Below are positions 18,628 through 28,311 of a stretch of 28,311 bases of DNA, one piece after another. Location: NCBI GenBank assembly GCA_025201805.1, contig MU619244.1, positions 354,889-383,199 on the forward strand, read 5' to 3'. The notes under the pieces are model-generated. The model was not told the origin of the DNA and did not search any database. It saw only the letters and a list, made by a program, of their open reading frames with translations. The number at the start of each line of letters is the position of its first letter. Position 1 is the stretch's first letter. The translations under genes were made by a program, and so were the position numbers. This DNA comes from Parasitella parasitica. Its lineage: Eukaryota > Mucoromycota > Mucoromycetes > Mucorales > Mucoraceae.

Positions 18628-21396
18628 CTAAAGACACAAGAATTTACTCTTTTTATTCAACAAGTCTTGTAGCCGTTTTTCGAGAATGGTATTAGCCTTC
18701 TCTGCCTTTTCCCTTCGTCTTTTTTGGAAATCAAGGTCTTTTATGATAATGCTATAATTTTGTTCCATACTTTGCTCTTTGCTTTCTGCAGATTCAATTT
18801 GGTATTCTAGTTTCCTGATGTGGGCTTCATGTGCTCGAACCTGATTCTCTGCAGCTTCAACCTTTTGCTTGTAGGCTTTTAATTGATCTGTTGATGGAGA
18901 AGGGATAGGGGGTAAAGGCTGATTGGGAGGCTCACTAGGCGGGGGCGCATTGAAAGTGATAGAGCGGTACTGGCGTGATTGAGAGGTCGCCGCAGTAGGT
19001 CTACCCTTGCGTGGTTCGATTTGGCGCTCTAGTTGGCCGTTGAGCACTGTAAGATTCATTATATCACACTCCAAAGTCTTTACTTGCTGGGACAAGTGAA
19101 ACCGCTGGGACATCAATTGAGTTTCCAAATCATCTACCCATCGTGCCAATTCCATATTCTCATCTGCTAGATTAGATACTTTCTGCAACACATCCACAGT
19201 ATCGGAGGTTCTCAGTTTTTCTTGCATCCAGTTCATTAATTGAGGCTTCTCGGTAATGGACAATGTATTGAGTGTTTTTCTCTTTCTATAAACGGATTCT
19301 GTCGATGCAATTGATTGTCTGTTTGATGATGGCTTTTTCATTGTTCGCATTTCTTGGCCCATCATCTCTGGATCCCGCTGTACAAGCTGCTGGTATGCTT
19401 CTGCTAGTGCGGATTCTAACTGTTTGGTTTGTTGCGCTTGTGCCTCGTAGTTTTTCTTGAGCTCTCCCCTTTCTTGCTGTAACCGAAGGACATGCTCTTC
19501 AAGATTGACAACTAGACCAGATATATCGCTATCTCTTGCTGCCTTGCGATACACATTGAGCTCATTCTCCAAAGAGTTTACTCTAGCTTCCAAATTTTTT
19601 GCTTTAGCTGATTGAACCAGTGCAGAGTGCCTCCATTTTTCCACTTCGCTATGATGATCTTGTTGTACTTGATTTTTTTCGATACTCCAGTCTTGACTTT
19701 TCAATACTCGAGTATGCTGTGTACTGGGTGCATCACCATCAGGATTTATATCTCTTGTGCCATCTCGCTGCTGCTCAAACTGTCGTCTTATTATTTTTAG
19801 CTCTTCCAATGCGTTCGACACTTCATCATCTTGATACAATGCCAAGTTTTTAACCACCTCCATATTTTTCTCTATTTCGAGTCGTTCCATATCAAGCTTT
19901 TGCATGCCTCGTTGAATATTCATTGTATTGTTGATTGTATTATCTTGCATGTGGTCTAATTTTGACTCCAGTACATCGATGAATGCTGATTGCTTATCGC
20001 TCAACTCCCAAAGCTCCATATTTGTATGTCGTATTGCCACTAGCTCATGCTCTACATGTTCATTGCGTTCTTTGGTTACTGTCATTCGGTTTTCAAGCTC
20101 TTCAATTTGTCGATGAAGATCTGCCAAAACATGCTCCTTTCGATCTTCTGCTATATCCGGCAACGTTACGCTGGTTGAGTGAGATATGGAAGAAAATATG
20201 GAACCATGTTTTGATGATTGTGTGCTGCTAGCTGAATGGGAGCGAAGCAGATTGACTTCGTTAGATAGCTTAACAATCAAGCTTTTTAAATATTCGGGAT
20301 TTTCTTCAGATGCAGTCGCTATAGTTGTGTTTCTTTCATTCGAATTCTGCTTCTTTTTGAGGTTTAGCCGATTAAAAATAGTTGAAGTGTACGTTAAAGT
20401 TTGTTGAAGCTCCAACATCGAATCCAGTGGGGATATACAGCCAATAAATATACATGATTCACTGTTTTCTATCAGTTGAGTGAATGGTAGTTGAGTATTC
20501 TGATTTGTGCAATAAGCTGAAAATTGCATCAATGTTTCGTGAGGACATCCTGACAGATTTATCAAATTGAACTGCGTTGTTTTTAATTGGTCTTTCAAGA
20601 GGATTGAATATATAGATGATGTTCCTCTTGTGTGCTGCTCAGATCCAAGTACATAGTATCTACACGGTAACAATAATTAGTCGTACGTTGCTTGATCATT
20701 CGAGCACACATCACTTACTTCAAAGCGAGGTCTATTGAGTCAATACGGTATGATTTGCGAGGTCTGCTTTGTTCGGCTGATATCAAATCTTGAGTGTGTA
20801 GACCATTAAATTCAATAAATTCAACATATATCTCAAGGTCTGGTAGCTCAAATAACTGTGCAAGTTCCAAAATAATTCGAGTGTCAAATCTATTGTTTAC
20901 TGCCAAAGAGTCCTTGTGTAACTCGTTAATACCCAAACATGATCAAATACTAGTATCTAATTAGCTTACATAGAACAGGATACTGATATCATGGCCTACA
21001 ACATAAATTTTTTGTTAGCATTTTTCAAATGAAACACGTTCAAACGAACATACCTTGAGCAAGGCGATCTGCAGTCGATTTTGGCAATTCATGCAGTAAA
21101 TATTGGTCGTATTGCTCTTTTAATGTGTTGGAATTTAAGACAAGATCAAACGAGAAAACGGGTGTTTTTGGTATATGCAGTTTAACCTGATTGTCCGTGG
21201 ATTCAATTATATGGGGTATAGTTTGTTGCTGTGGTAGCAATGGTAAAATCTGTAATACTGAAGGGAAAAAAGCAATATAGCAGAAAAAAGAGAAGAAAAA
21301 AAAGAGAGAGAGAGAAAAGCATGGCCATATTAGAGACTGAATTAAGCATACACAAACTAACGATTTTTTACCAACTAGAATATTATTTGAGGGCAT
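18628..21396 (-). CDS. Kinesin-like coiled-coil protein with degenerate, P-loop-less motor domain
   Basis: Five exons, 21372-21396, 21054-21257, 20970-20995, 20719-20921 and 18628-20659, give 829 residues. MPSNNILVVLQILPLLP matches the first kinesin motor strand, and FSFDLVLNSNTLKEQYDQYL matches the FxFDxVF region. GHDISILFY (77-85) stands where the P-loop strand should be, but no GxxGxGKT follows. TSSIYSI (166-172) replaces SSRSH and NLINLSG (184-190) replaces LVDLAGSE. LPFTQLIENS ... IFIGCISPLDSMLELQQTLTYTS matches the end of the motor. Long coiled coils fill about 255-820, broken by a Pro-rich linker (about 720-745, PPPSEPP ... PLPPIPSPS). All three nucleotide motifs are altered, so ATPase activity is unlikely. 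The junction after TAT (acceptor AACGAG at 20922) is the least certain; the intron there is 48 nt. Confidence 0.82.
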
Positions 21397-21792
21397 GCTT
21401 CGATTGTTTTTTGATTGAAAGAGAGGAAGGGGTGCTCACTTGTATTTTCTTTTCTTTTATAAGTTTTTTTTTTTTTTGTGTCAATTGATTGTGCTCGACC
21501 CCCTTAAAAAATAGCAGATGTGAAAACAAACAAAAAACAAGTTAAAAGAGAAAAAAAAAAAAGCTTGTATTTCATAATGATGGGTTTAGATGTAAAATGG
21601 TGTATACGGTTGAATCATGAGTGACAATCTCCGTTATTTTGCCCCTAAACCTGGAGACATACTTTTGGTTGGATTGACCCAGCCTTGTTCAATCTATACT
21701 TGGCATAAAAACTCATTTACTCCATAACACGTTTCTCGATTGACACAAGATATCCCAAAAACATGCATCTGATGACCCAGTGGTTTAATCAA
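21397..21792. promoter_or_regulatory. Region between CRD1 3' end and kinesin-like gene start
   Basis: No ORF is supported. It must hold the CRD1 3' UTR and the kinesin-like gene promoter. It contains runs of T (about 21468-21477) and A (about 21551-21563). Confidence 0.4.
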
Positions 21793-22898
21793 TCACTTCA
21801 GAATCCGTACTGCATCCTTTGAAAATAGATAACTGGCACCAGACCAAAGAGTTGTTCCTCCTACAACCCATCTAGGGTGAAAGAATTAGCAGATTATATC
21901 GGGAGGCTGGTCTAGAACTTACTGTAGCGCTGTCATAGCTTCAGCGCTAGGTAGTCCTATGCTAACAGTTGTCAAAGAGAATCCCATTAAAACTAGCTGC
22001 AGTGCAGTGTTGATCTTGCTGATTTGAGTTGGCTTCACTTCTGCCGAAGGTATTGAGCCATCAAAATAGCGTGCGATTGTTTTCTAAAATGATACAGTAA
22101 GCAGCCAAAATGCAGTCTGCATTATTAAAATATACCGGTTCAGGAAGCGAAATGTAGCGATAGTAAAATGCTGATAGGATGAGCCCTGCATCTCTGCCCA
22201 AGATGATGGCAGCTAATGGAACTTTTTCATGTCGGAAAGTTAGTCTTGATAATCAACGAATTTTAGCGAACAAGACCAACCTGGTAGAGTCCCTTCCATG
22301 GCTAATGTCACTGTCATCACTGTCATCAATACTTTATCTGCTAATGGGTCAATGATAGTCCCTAAAAGTGTCTTCATGTTGTATTTTCTCGCTATATGGC
22401 CATCTAGCTTTTTTCAAATGTCAATGATGAAACCTTGTTTGGCCCAGTGCCCAACTCACTAAATCAGTAAAACCGGCCAATGCGAATAACGTCAACGCCC
22501 CATCATAGTTTTGCTGTAAAATCATATACCCCACACATGGCGCTGCAGCTAATCTACCGAATGTCAGTAGATTTGGAATCGTGTATATGTCTTCTTTTAA
22601 TTCCTTTTTGAAGAGCTTTTCATCTTTCTCGTCTTTCATTGGCTTTTTTATATGTGGGTTGGAGTTATAGCAACGTTGTAGAGGTCTAGATGCGTTAATT
22701 CTAATGCAATAGTATAAGTTCAGTATTCCGTCACATTAAAAAAAAACGTATATAATACCTAGAGACATGCTTTGGAAATGCAATAAGTTTCACAAAATTT
22801 GCGTTAAAAGGTCGAGACATTGGCCTTACTGTCAATAGTTTCATTCTTGAGGCCGTGGCAAGCAGGGAGCGCGTTTGTTGATGTTGTAGTCGAAACAT
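21793..22898 (-). CDS. CRD1: Cardiolipin synthase (CDP-alcohol phosphatidyltransferase), mitochondrial
   Basis: Six exons, 22759-22898, 22460-22685, 22281-22407, 22136-22221, 21923-22083 and 21793-21871, give 272 residues (yeast Crd1 is 283). The N-terminus MFRLQHQQTRSLLATASRMK is Arg/Ser-rich without acidic residues, a typical mitochondrial presequence. IYTIPNLLTFGRLAAAPCVG is the conserved first membrane segment. The catalytic signature is complete: D121-x2-D124-G125-x2-A128-R129-x8-G138-x3-D142-x3-D146 (TDLLDGHIAR ... GTIIDPLADK). Further hydrophobic segments include LAAIILGRDAGLILSAFYY and LQLVLMGFSLTTVSIGL. The enzyme joins CDP-diacylglycerol and phosphatidylglycerol to cardiolipin in the inner membrane. 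The signature is split by an intron right after TDL (22408-22459), and the frame is kept. Confidence 0.95.
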
Positions 22899-23244
22899 TC
22901 AGTATAGGTGGTAAGTCTAGCGAGATAGAGCCGTTAAAAAACAATTCCTCTTACAAGCTGTGACGCCCCTTGCAGTACCGTTTTGTTGCTTCTTGTAGAG
23001 CATTTCAAATTAAGCTTGAGATCGACATGCTTACAAAAGCTTCAATGCGTAAAGCACAGTAGGTTGCATATGAGACAAGTTATGCTATTGCTAGGAAATA
23101 AGTGAGGCTCTTTTGCAGATATTTTTGAACATACAAATCGAAATGTAAACTTTATTTGTTTGATGACGATGTGTAAATACAGAGGAGGAAAACAAAAATT
23201 AGGTATTATTGTATGTAAAGTCTTTAATGTGTGCTACATGACAT
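22899..23244. promoter_or_regulatory. CRD1 upstream region and 3' flank of the acidic-protein gene region
   Basis: Both neighbours are on the minus strand, so this 346-bp gap is the CRD1 promoter plus the 3' UTR of the next gene. No further gene or clear motif is seen. Confidence 0.4.
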
Positions 23245-24723
23245 CTAATTTTTTTGTTGGCCTGCAACTGCAGTCGTTGATTTCCAAAACATCCAAGATT
23301 TGCGCTTACTTAGTTTCTTTTCAGTTGTAGGTTTCTTTTCTTGGATGATGGGCAGCTCGGGAGTCTATGATTATTATGCGTTGTTAGTAATCGTGATGTG
23401 AGTACTGCTCCGCAGTTTGCATAGTACCTTCTCGCCGCCGCGTTTGAATAGACTTAAAATCTGTGATTTTCTCTTCGTGAGTCTCTTGTCTTTGTTGAAT
23501 CCAATGACACCTCTGCTCTTGTTTAGAGAGCTTTTGGGGGTAACTATTTCTTCGTCGTTGATGGTAACATCTGTATTGATACTAGTGAAGATACTTTGTG
23601 ATCGAACTGTAGGTGTATCTTCTTTTTCAAATGATGCAGTGCTAGCAAGAGGGGTGTTTTCCTTTTCTATTTGAGCTTGATCAAGATCGTTAGCAAGGAC
23701 GGCAGGAGCAGCTGGGGCATCTTGCTGCTTTGATTGTGTGGTTGCTGCAGCACCATGAATTTCGATGGGATCTTCGACAGTAAAAGCCTTATGGTTCCTC
23801 TCTTCATTATCAGGCAATTGAGAGGCCACCTCTACATCGGTAGAAGCAGCGTGCTCCAGTTCATGAGGTTCTTGTACATTTTTGGCTTCGTTCTCTGTTG
23901 CTTGTTGCACAATATTTCCATATTCCTTTTGGTCAGGTACTTGCTCGTTTTCATGAGAAATTGCCTGCTCATTCTCTTGGAGCTGTTCCTTGGTTTTCGG
24001 CTTTGCTTCGTCTTCAGCAGTAGCAGCGGCGGTGACAATAGTTGCACAATCTTCTTTTTCGTCAACAATCTGCTGCACTGCAGTTGATTGATCCTGGTGA
24101 GTAGTAGATACTTGCTGTTTCTCGGTACTCGAAGGCTCAGACTCGGAGACTACCAAGACAACAGGTTCTTGACTTTGTTTCTTTTCTTGAAGTAAGGGCA
24201 AGTTTTCTGTTTCGACTTTAGGCAAATCAGCCAAAACCTCTTCAGGCACAGGTTCCACACTGATGGCTGGTTGATGCTCCTCAGGAATGACTGATTTCTC
24301 CAATGTGATGACGAGAGGTTGTTCAATTTGGGCTGGAGCGTCTAAAATGACAGCTACAGTGTCAGATTTGACTTCAACATGAGGGGGCTCTTCCAACGTC
24401 TCTTTTACCTCGAGCGACTCGATGACATTCTCAGATGTTGATGCTAATGCTTCCTCAGATGCATTAGACAGGTTAGATGACTCTTCTGTATCTTTGACTT
24501 GAGCGTCTTCCTTCTTGGTCTCCTCGATCTGATACTGTTCCTTGGTAACATCTTGCACGATGGAGCCTGCCAAGACATCAGCTTTATCATTGTTGAGCGC
24601 GTTGACAGGTGTAACGGGCGAAGACTCTTCAGGTGTTGTGGGAATAGCAGGAGGTGTAGTGACGACCTTCTTTTGGTTCTTGCGAGCGCTGGACTTTTTC
24701 CTATTACCTCCTTTCTTGGCCAT
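23245..24723 (-). CDS. Unknown acidic, intrinsically disordered protein with basic ends
   Basis: Two exons, 23428-24723 and 23245-23364, give 471 residues. The 63-nt intron (23365-23427) has a perfect TACTAAC branch site. The start is the ATG at 24723, which opens a strongly basic segment (MAKKGGNRKKSSARKNQKK). Residues about 25-380 are Glu/Gln/Val/Ala/Pro-rich, low in complexity and free of Cys except one, with PEST-like stretches. The last 80 or so residues are basic again: DKRLTKRKSQILSLFKRG, and after the splice TPELPIIQEKK ... KKLSKRKSWMFWKS. The two KRKS motifs look like related short linear motifs. Without splicing the ORF would end in an unrelated tail, and the spliced tail is better. 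I know no family. The basic ends suggest membrane, nucleic-acid or nuclear targeting, but this is inference. Confidence 0.75.
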
Positions 24724-24877
24724 TTCTTTTATGTTAAATGAAAAGGAAAAGAAAGAAAAAAAAAATGAAAATGGTCTTATATGTTGAAACAACAAATGAA
24801 CTACTTTTCTATTTTTTTTAAGGAGTATCATTACTTTATTTATAATTGTATAGGAGCAAATGTTACACATGTTGTAC

Positions 24878-26149
24878 TTAACATGACAAAAATAAACACC
24901 ACACACCGAGTGTAATGATTATATGTAATATTAATTTTGATGGTTGAGATATATTAGTGGTGGCGTCGCTTGCTTTTTTTGCTGTTGCGCTGTCATTTGT
25001 AGAAGTGACCCATGTTGTGGTCCAAAGAACTAAAGGTGATGTGATTAGAAGAAAAAAAAAAAGCGAGTGTTTGGGGAAATTACTCTGATCAATGCTATGA
25101 ATCAACGCATTTTCTGCTATAATGTCTTTGATGATAATGTTTGCTGTATTATTATCAATTGAAACTGTGCAAAGAAGCCCGTTAGTTGCATTAAGATTAA
25201 GCAGAAGTGCACCAACCTTGATTATTATGAATAGTTATATTTGATCCAGCAAAATTTTGCATAGTACTATTAGGCTTCTTCAAGTCGTGGCTGGTATGAA
25301 GTCCTTGAATAGCGTGCACGTTATAAATCATATCATTAATATCGAATCCTAAGGTGCTGGGATCTACAGTGCCAAATGCTTGATTATTTGGCATAAATAA
25401 CGTTACCATCTGCTCAAGTATCAATTATTGATAAATTCTCTTGATTATTATGCGTATATTAGTATATGCTAACCTCGATTGCATTATCACTATTGTTTTT
25501 ATGCTTGTGAATTTGGGAGATCATGTCTTTTGCTTTTGTAAACTTCAAATTTTCGAGCGTCGTCTCTATATCAAGAGGCACAACCAATACTATCAGAGTG
25601 TTAGTGATTCAATACAAGGGGCATAAAGAGGGAGGGATGTGTTTATTCATTGTATTTACTTGAGTCTATAATATGCACAACACTTTGTTGTGAAGGGACT
25701 TGTATAGAGCTTATTACAGCTGCAGATTGCATGTTCCCCGACTCTATTTGTTTCGTGTTTTTGTTATGGTTGGTCCATAGCTTCATGTACGCTGTTGATT
25801 TGTACAGAGATCCGTCGTTCCAACAATTATCCAAGCATAATTGAGGTAAAATGTGATACTTTGTTGTGTTTTGATTTAATAACAATGTTTGATGAAAAGC
25901 ATCATTATGTGGCGCAAACACAGTGATGTTGGTATGATTCTGCAAATACACTCGAGTCTCTGAATCCAATAATGAAGAGAACTTAGAAGTCTCTGGTAAA
26001 TGCGTCAGCAATTCGTACGCATTTAACAGTGGTGTTACAGGATGTTGATTCTGTGCTGTTGATGACAATGCCTGTTGAGCTTGTACGTCAAGAACTCCAA
26101 GCGACAGGCATAAATAACCAACAAGAATGCTGATGATGTTATAAAGCAT
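24878..26149 (-). CDS. Secreted/GPI-anchored protein with two fasciclin (FAS1) domains
   Basis: Five exons, 25660-26149, 25474-25589, 25217-25409, 25084-25164 and 24878-25029, give 343 residues with introns of 70, 64, 52 and 54 nt. A signal peptide (about 1-24, MLYNIISILVGYLCLSLG) leads to a first FAS1 unit with the H1 motif NITVFAPHNDAF and closing SVVHIIDSILVVP. A second FAS1 unit has VTLFMPNNQAFGTVDP and closing ALIHSIDQILW. The C-terminus is a Ser/Thr/Asn stretch then LILHIIITLGVWCLFLSC, fitting a GPI attachment signal. Several N-x-S/T sites occur. FAS1 proteins mediate adhesion at the cell wall or plasma membrane, and in fungi some are vacuolar or surface proteins. All junctions keep the frame and rebuild the family's end-of-domain motif. 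Confidence 0.9.
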
Positions 26150-26952
26150 TTAGCTGTTTATAAAGGAAATAAAGGGATGCGCAATTATCAGAAAGCGAGA
26201 CTATTTATCGCCATTACTTTATGCATATGATCTGCATAACAGGGGCTGTGTGGCATATGCTACATGAGAAAAATAAAGGGAAATGTACTCTATGTATATT
26301 TATTATTTACTGAGGGAAGTCTAAAATCATTTCAATACAAAAAATTGTATATCAAAGAAGCCTGTCGACGTTTAGCAAGAAACTGCAGACATTGCATAGA
26401 AAGTTGGCTGTAGAAGGGAGACGGAATCCTAGTACAGTCTATATATGTCAAACGAATTCACTGTGAATTACTGGTAGTATGACTCGAGTGCTTTGCTATT
26501 AGCCCCTGAAAATTGAAGAGGGATCAACCTTCAGTAATATGTTGACAAATCAGGGCATTTACAGTGTACTCACTAATTTTCCTTAGATACCACACAGAAA
26601 ATGAGAGCATGTATAAATAACAGAAGCTTTAGCATAATAACCTTTCGTATCTCTTTGCATCTTGGTTTATTACACTCACATTGGCATCACCTTTAAATCA
26701 ACTGCCATTATATACTTCTTGCCACACGTTTCGTCAAGTGCAGACACACATGTGCATTTCCCAGTTAAATTCAAATTCTTCAAACCAAGACAATAGTGTT
26801 ATTGTGTTACTGAACTATTTAAACCAGATGAGAAAAAAGAATACTGACAATACAAAATCTTTTTTTTTTTTTTTTTTTTTTAATACACTCTTTCCCTTAT
26901 TGCTTCATTTCGCTTCACTGATTTAAATTTTACTCCATTTTACTTTGCAGAA
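26150..26952. promoter_or_regulatory. Divergent promoter region between the FAS1 and Kre9-like genes
   Basis: These 803 bp hold the 5' regions of two divergent secreted-protein genes. A run of 22 T (26860-26881) lies about 70 bp before the Kre9-like start; poly(dT) tracts commonly keep fungal promoters nucleosome-poor. TTTTACTTTGCAG directly before the ATG could be a 5' UTR intron acceptor. A short ORF at 26681-26926 is low in complexity and not believed. Confidence 0.5.
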
Positions 26953-27459
26953 ATGATTGCTAAACATTTATTACAAGCATTTATTGCAGTCTTTGTATTC
27001 ATTACTGCATGTTCCGCCCAAATTGGCACCCAAGTCAATTTCCCAATCACAAATAGTACAATTGAACCTGGGCAAAAAATCGATATTGCTTATGGGTATC
27101 AAAACATGGGCAATGGTTCTTACGTGGTCGACATTGATCTCTGGCAAGATAATACTCTGACTTTGTTGGCCAAAAATATCGATACAAATGTACCCATTCC
27201 ATCTGGAAACTCAACCGGCACTCAGCTTAACTTCTTCTTGAACTCTACTTATAGTTGGTCTGTCCCCCGTGGATTGAACAAAACTGTTTACTTGACTGTC
27301 ACCACGAAATCAAAGCTTTCATACTCCAGCGTCGATTTAAGTATGCGTTCCCGTGCTATTGTACTTCACGTAAATGCTGGTATTATGAATTCGCCTATGC
27401 AAAAAATTAGTTTGGTCGCATTGTCGATGCTTATTATACGCCTTACTGGAGTTTTCTAA
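26953..27459 (+). CDS. Secreted GPI-anchored protein with Kre9/Knh1-like (Ser-Thr-rich membrane-anchored) domain
   Basis: A single exon encodes 168 residues. The signal peptide (1-22, MIAKHLLQAFIAVFVFITACSA) is followed by QIGTQVNFPITNSTIEPGQKID, which resembles the start of the yeast Kre9/Knh1 N-terminal Ig-like domain (FPxxxSxxxPGxxIxIxY). Strands with WSVPRGLNKTVYLTV and several N-x-S/T glycosylation sites follow. The C-terminus NAGIMNSPMQKISLVALSMLIIRLTGVF fits GPI attachment at N or S before a hydrophobic tail. The family contributes to cell-wall beta-glucan assembly or serves as a wall structural protein; the exact role is not known. Acts outside the plasma membrane. The domain assignment is by pattern and moderate in certainty. 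Confidence 0.75.
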   Translation: MIAKHLLQAFIAVFVFITACSAQIGTQVNFPITNSTIEPGQKIDIAYGYQNMGNGSYVVDIDLWQDNTLTLLAKNIDTNVPIPSGNSTGTQLNFFLNSTYSWSVPRGLNKTVYLTVTTKSKLSYSSVDLSMRSRAIVLHVNAGIMNSPMQKISLVALSMLIIRLTGVF

Positions 27460-28311
27460 TTCTTAGATGTGTTAAATAAAATAAAAATATACTAATAAAT
27501 CCATCATCTATATGGGAGCTCGTAATAAAGTTAATGTTACAATGACAATAATTTCAGTTACACATTTATGTTACACGCGCTCAAGTTACCTGTATTGCCT
27601 CTTTCAAAATTACCAAATAAACGGGCATGATTTAGTGCAGTTCAACCCAAAAAGGTCAATCAAATGGGTAAGCTAACATAAAAATATCAGTCTAAAAAGA
27701 AAGGCCATGAGCTTGGGTCAATTGCAATCACACAGTCAGGTTTGATGAGACAGTGAGTAAAGAATTCGTGAGGGGACCATCAATTTCTATATTAACGACA
27801 GTAGCAAGCTTCTGATACAGTTTTTCTACTTTAAATTCAGACGATGTTAATTTTTTTCTGGACGAATTGAAATTCATATTTAGACAAAAAGCTTACCTAT
27901 TTTGGAAAACAAAATAATTATTTTCAGATAAAAAAGAAATTATTTTAGACGAATCAGAGTTAATTATTGGACCATTATCTTACCTATTGTGGAAAAAGTA
28001 AAAATGGAAATTAGACAATTTAAGTTGGTTTTTGATGGTATTATAGTATGATCATGAATTTACCTTAGAAAAGCAGAAAAACTTGGGTAAAAAGAAAATA
28101 ATGGTTAGGATATTGACTAAAGTTTAGAATGTATATATACTTACATCTGTAAGGAGTATGAGAGAGTTATATCAATCATACGGGTGAGGTGTGTCGCTTA
28201 AATATGTCTGGACGCTCGTTGTTATTGAATACAGCGAAGAGAAAGATGTCCAATATGTTATTTGCAGCCATTATGTCGCGATTCCATACCGTATTACAAG
28301 TGTTTTGCTGA
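27460..28311. other. Gene-free stretch with short tandem repeat
   Basis: Downstream of the Kre9-like gene no gene is supported to the window end. It holds AATAAAATAAAA-type sequence just after the stop (likely poly(A) signal, 27473-27487), the 87-bp tandem duplication, and a 35-codon ORF at 28204-28311 that has no supporting feature. Confidence 0.5.
27861..28034 (+). repeat. Diverged tandem duplication, 87-bp unit
   Basis: GACGAAT at 27861 recurs at 27948, and CTTACCTATTnTGGAAAA at 27892 recurs at 27979, both 87 bp apart. The units are otherwise diverged. A weaker third echo (TTACCTTAGAAAA) occurs near 28060. Confidence 0.55.

Noticed and set aside
23417-24787. Plus-strand ORFs antisense to the acidic-protein gene
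   Set aside because: They mirror the codon pattern of the minus-strand gene, which has a basic start segment, a clean intron with TACTAAC and a sensible tail.
26681-26926. 81-codon plus-strand ORF upstream of the Kre9-like gene
   Set aside because: It is made partly of the poly(T) tract (Phe run) and has no similarity; it is better read as promoter sequence.
28204-28311. 35-codon ORF ending exactly at the window edge (MSGRSLLLNTAK...)
   Set aside because: It is short, lacks motifs, and could be chance; an exon of a gene outside the window cannot be ruled out but is not supported.

Overview
The window looks like nuclear DNA of an early-diverging filamentous fungus, most likely a Mucorales (Mucoromycota) species. 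Genes are AT-rich and split by many short introns (mostly 48-80 nt, GTAAGT-type donors, CTAAC or TACTAAC branch sites). Every recognisable protein is a fungal housekeeping or cell-surface protein, and the mobile-element fragments (LINE zinc knuckle, Tc1/mariner, Helitron-type helicase, a CxxC...DH...C mini-protein) are of kinds common in Mucorales. The taxon is an inference; no rRNA or barcode gene is present. Gene models were spliced by eye, and each listed multi-exon model keeps one open frame across all junctions.

Layout. Bases 1-6500 are a mobile-element zone: the 3' end of a LINE ORF2 (2-622), a decaying PD-(D/E)XK-like gene (850-1919, minus), an outer TIR element (1935-4959) carrying an intact Tc1-like element nested inside it (3151-4846, DD34E transposase), then a zinc-knuckle gene typical of repeats (5345-5953) and a foldback hairpin (6413-6515). 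A tRNA-Arg(ACG) lies at 7206-7278.

Bases 7644-12124 are a compact gene cluster: SNX3/Grd19 sorting nexin, the tRNA m2,2G26 methyltransferase TRM1, a PTRHD1-type peptidyl-tRNA hydrolase-domain protein, a DASH-complex Dad3-like subunit on the opposite strand, and a small YABBY/HMG-like chromatin protein. Bases 12125-16023 hold no intact gene, only a frameshifted Helitron/PIF1-type helicase tail and unassigned decayed ORFs.

Bases 16024-27459 are gene-dense again: a RING/TRAF zinc-finger E3 ligase, mitochondrial nuclease NUC1/EndoG, a kinesin-like coiled-coil protein whose motor domain has lost its nucleotide-binding motifs, mitochondrial cardiolipin synthase CRD1, an unknown acidic disordered protein, and a divergent pair of secreted GPI-type surface proteins (a two-domain fasciclin protein and a Kre9/Knh1-like protein). 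Bases 27460-28311 are non-coding, with an 87-bp tandem duplication.

How they relate: there is no operon-like pathway. The tRNA modification/tRNA hydrolase pair (TRM1, PTRHD1), the mitochondrial pair (NUC1, CRD1) and the divergent surface-protein pair are the only thematic neighbours. The strongest unusual signals are the exactly 23-bp-phased repeats that build the TIRs of the intact Tc1-like element, and the kinesin-like protein without a P-loop.
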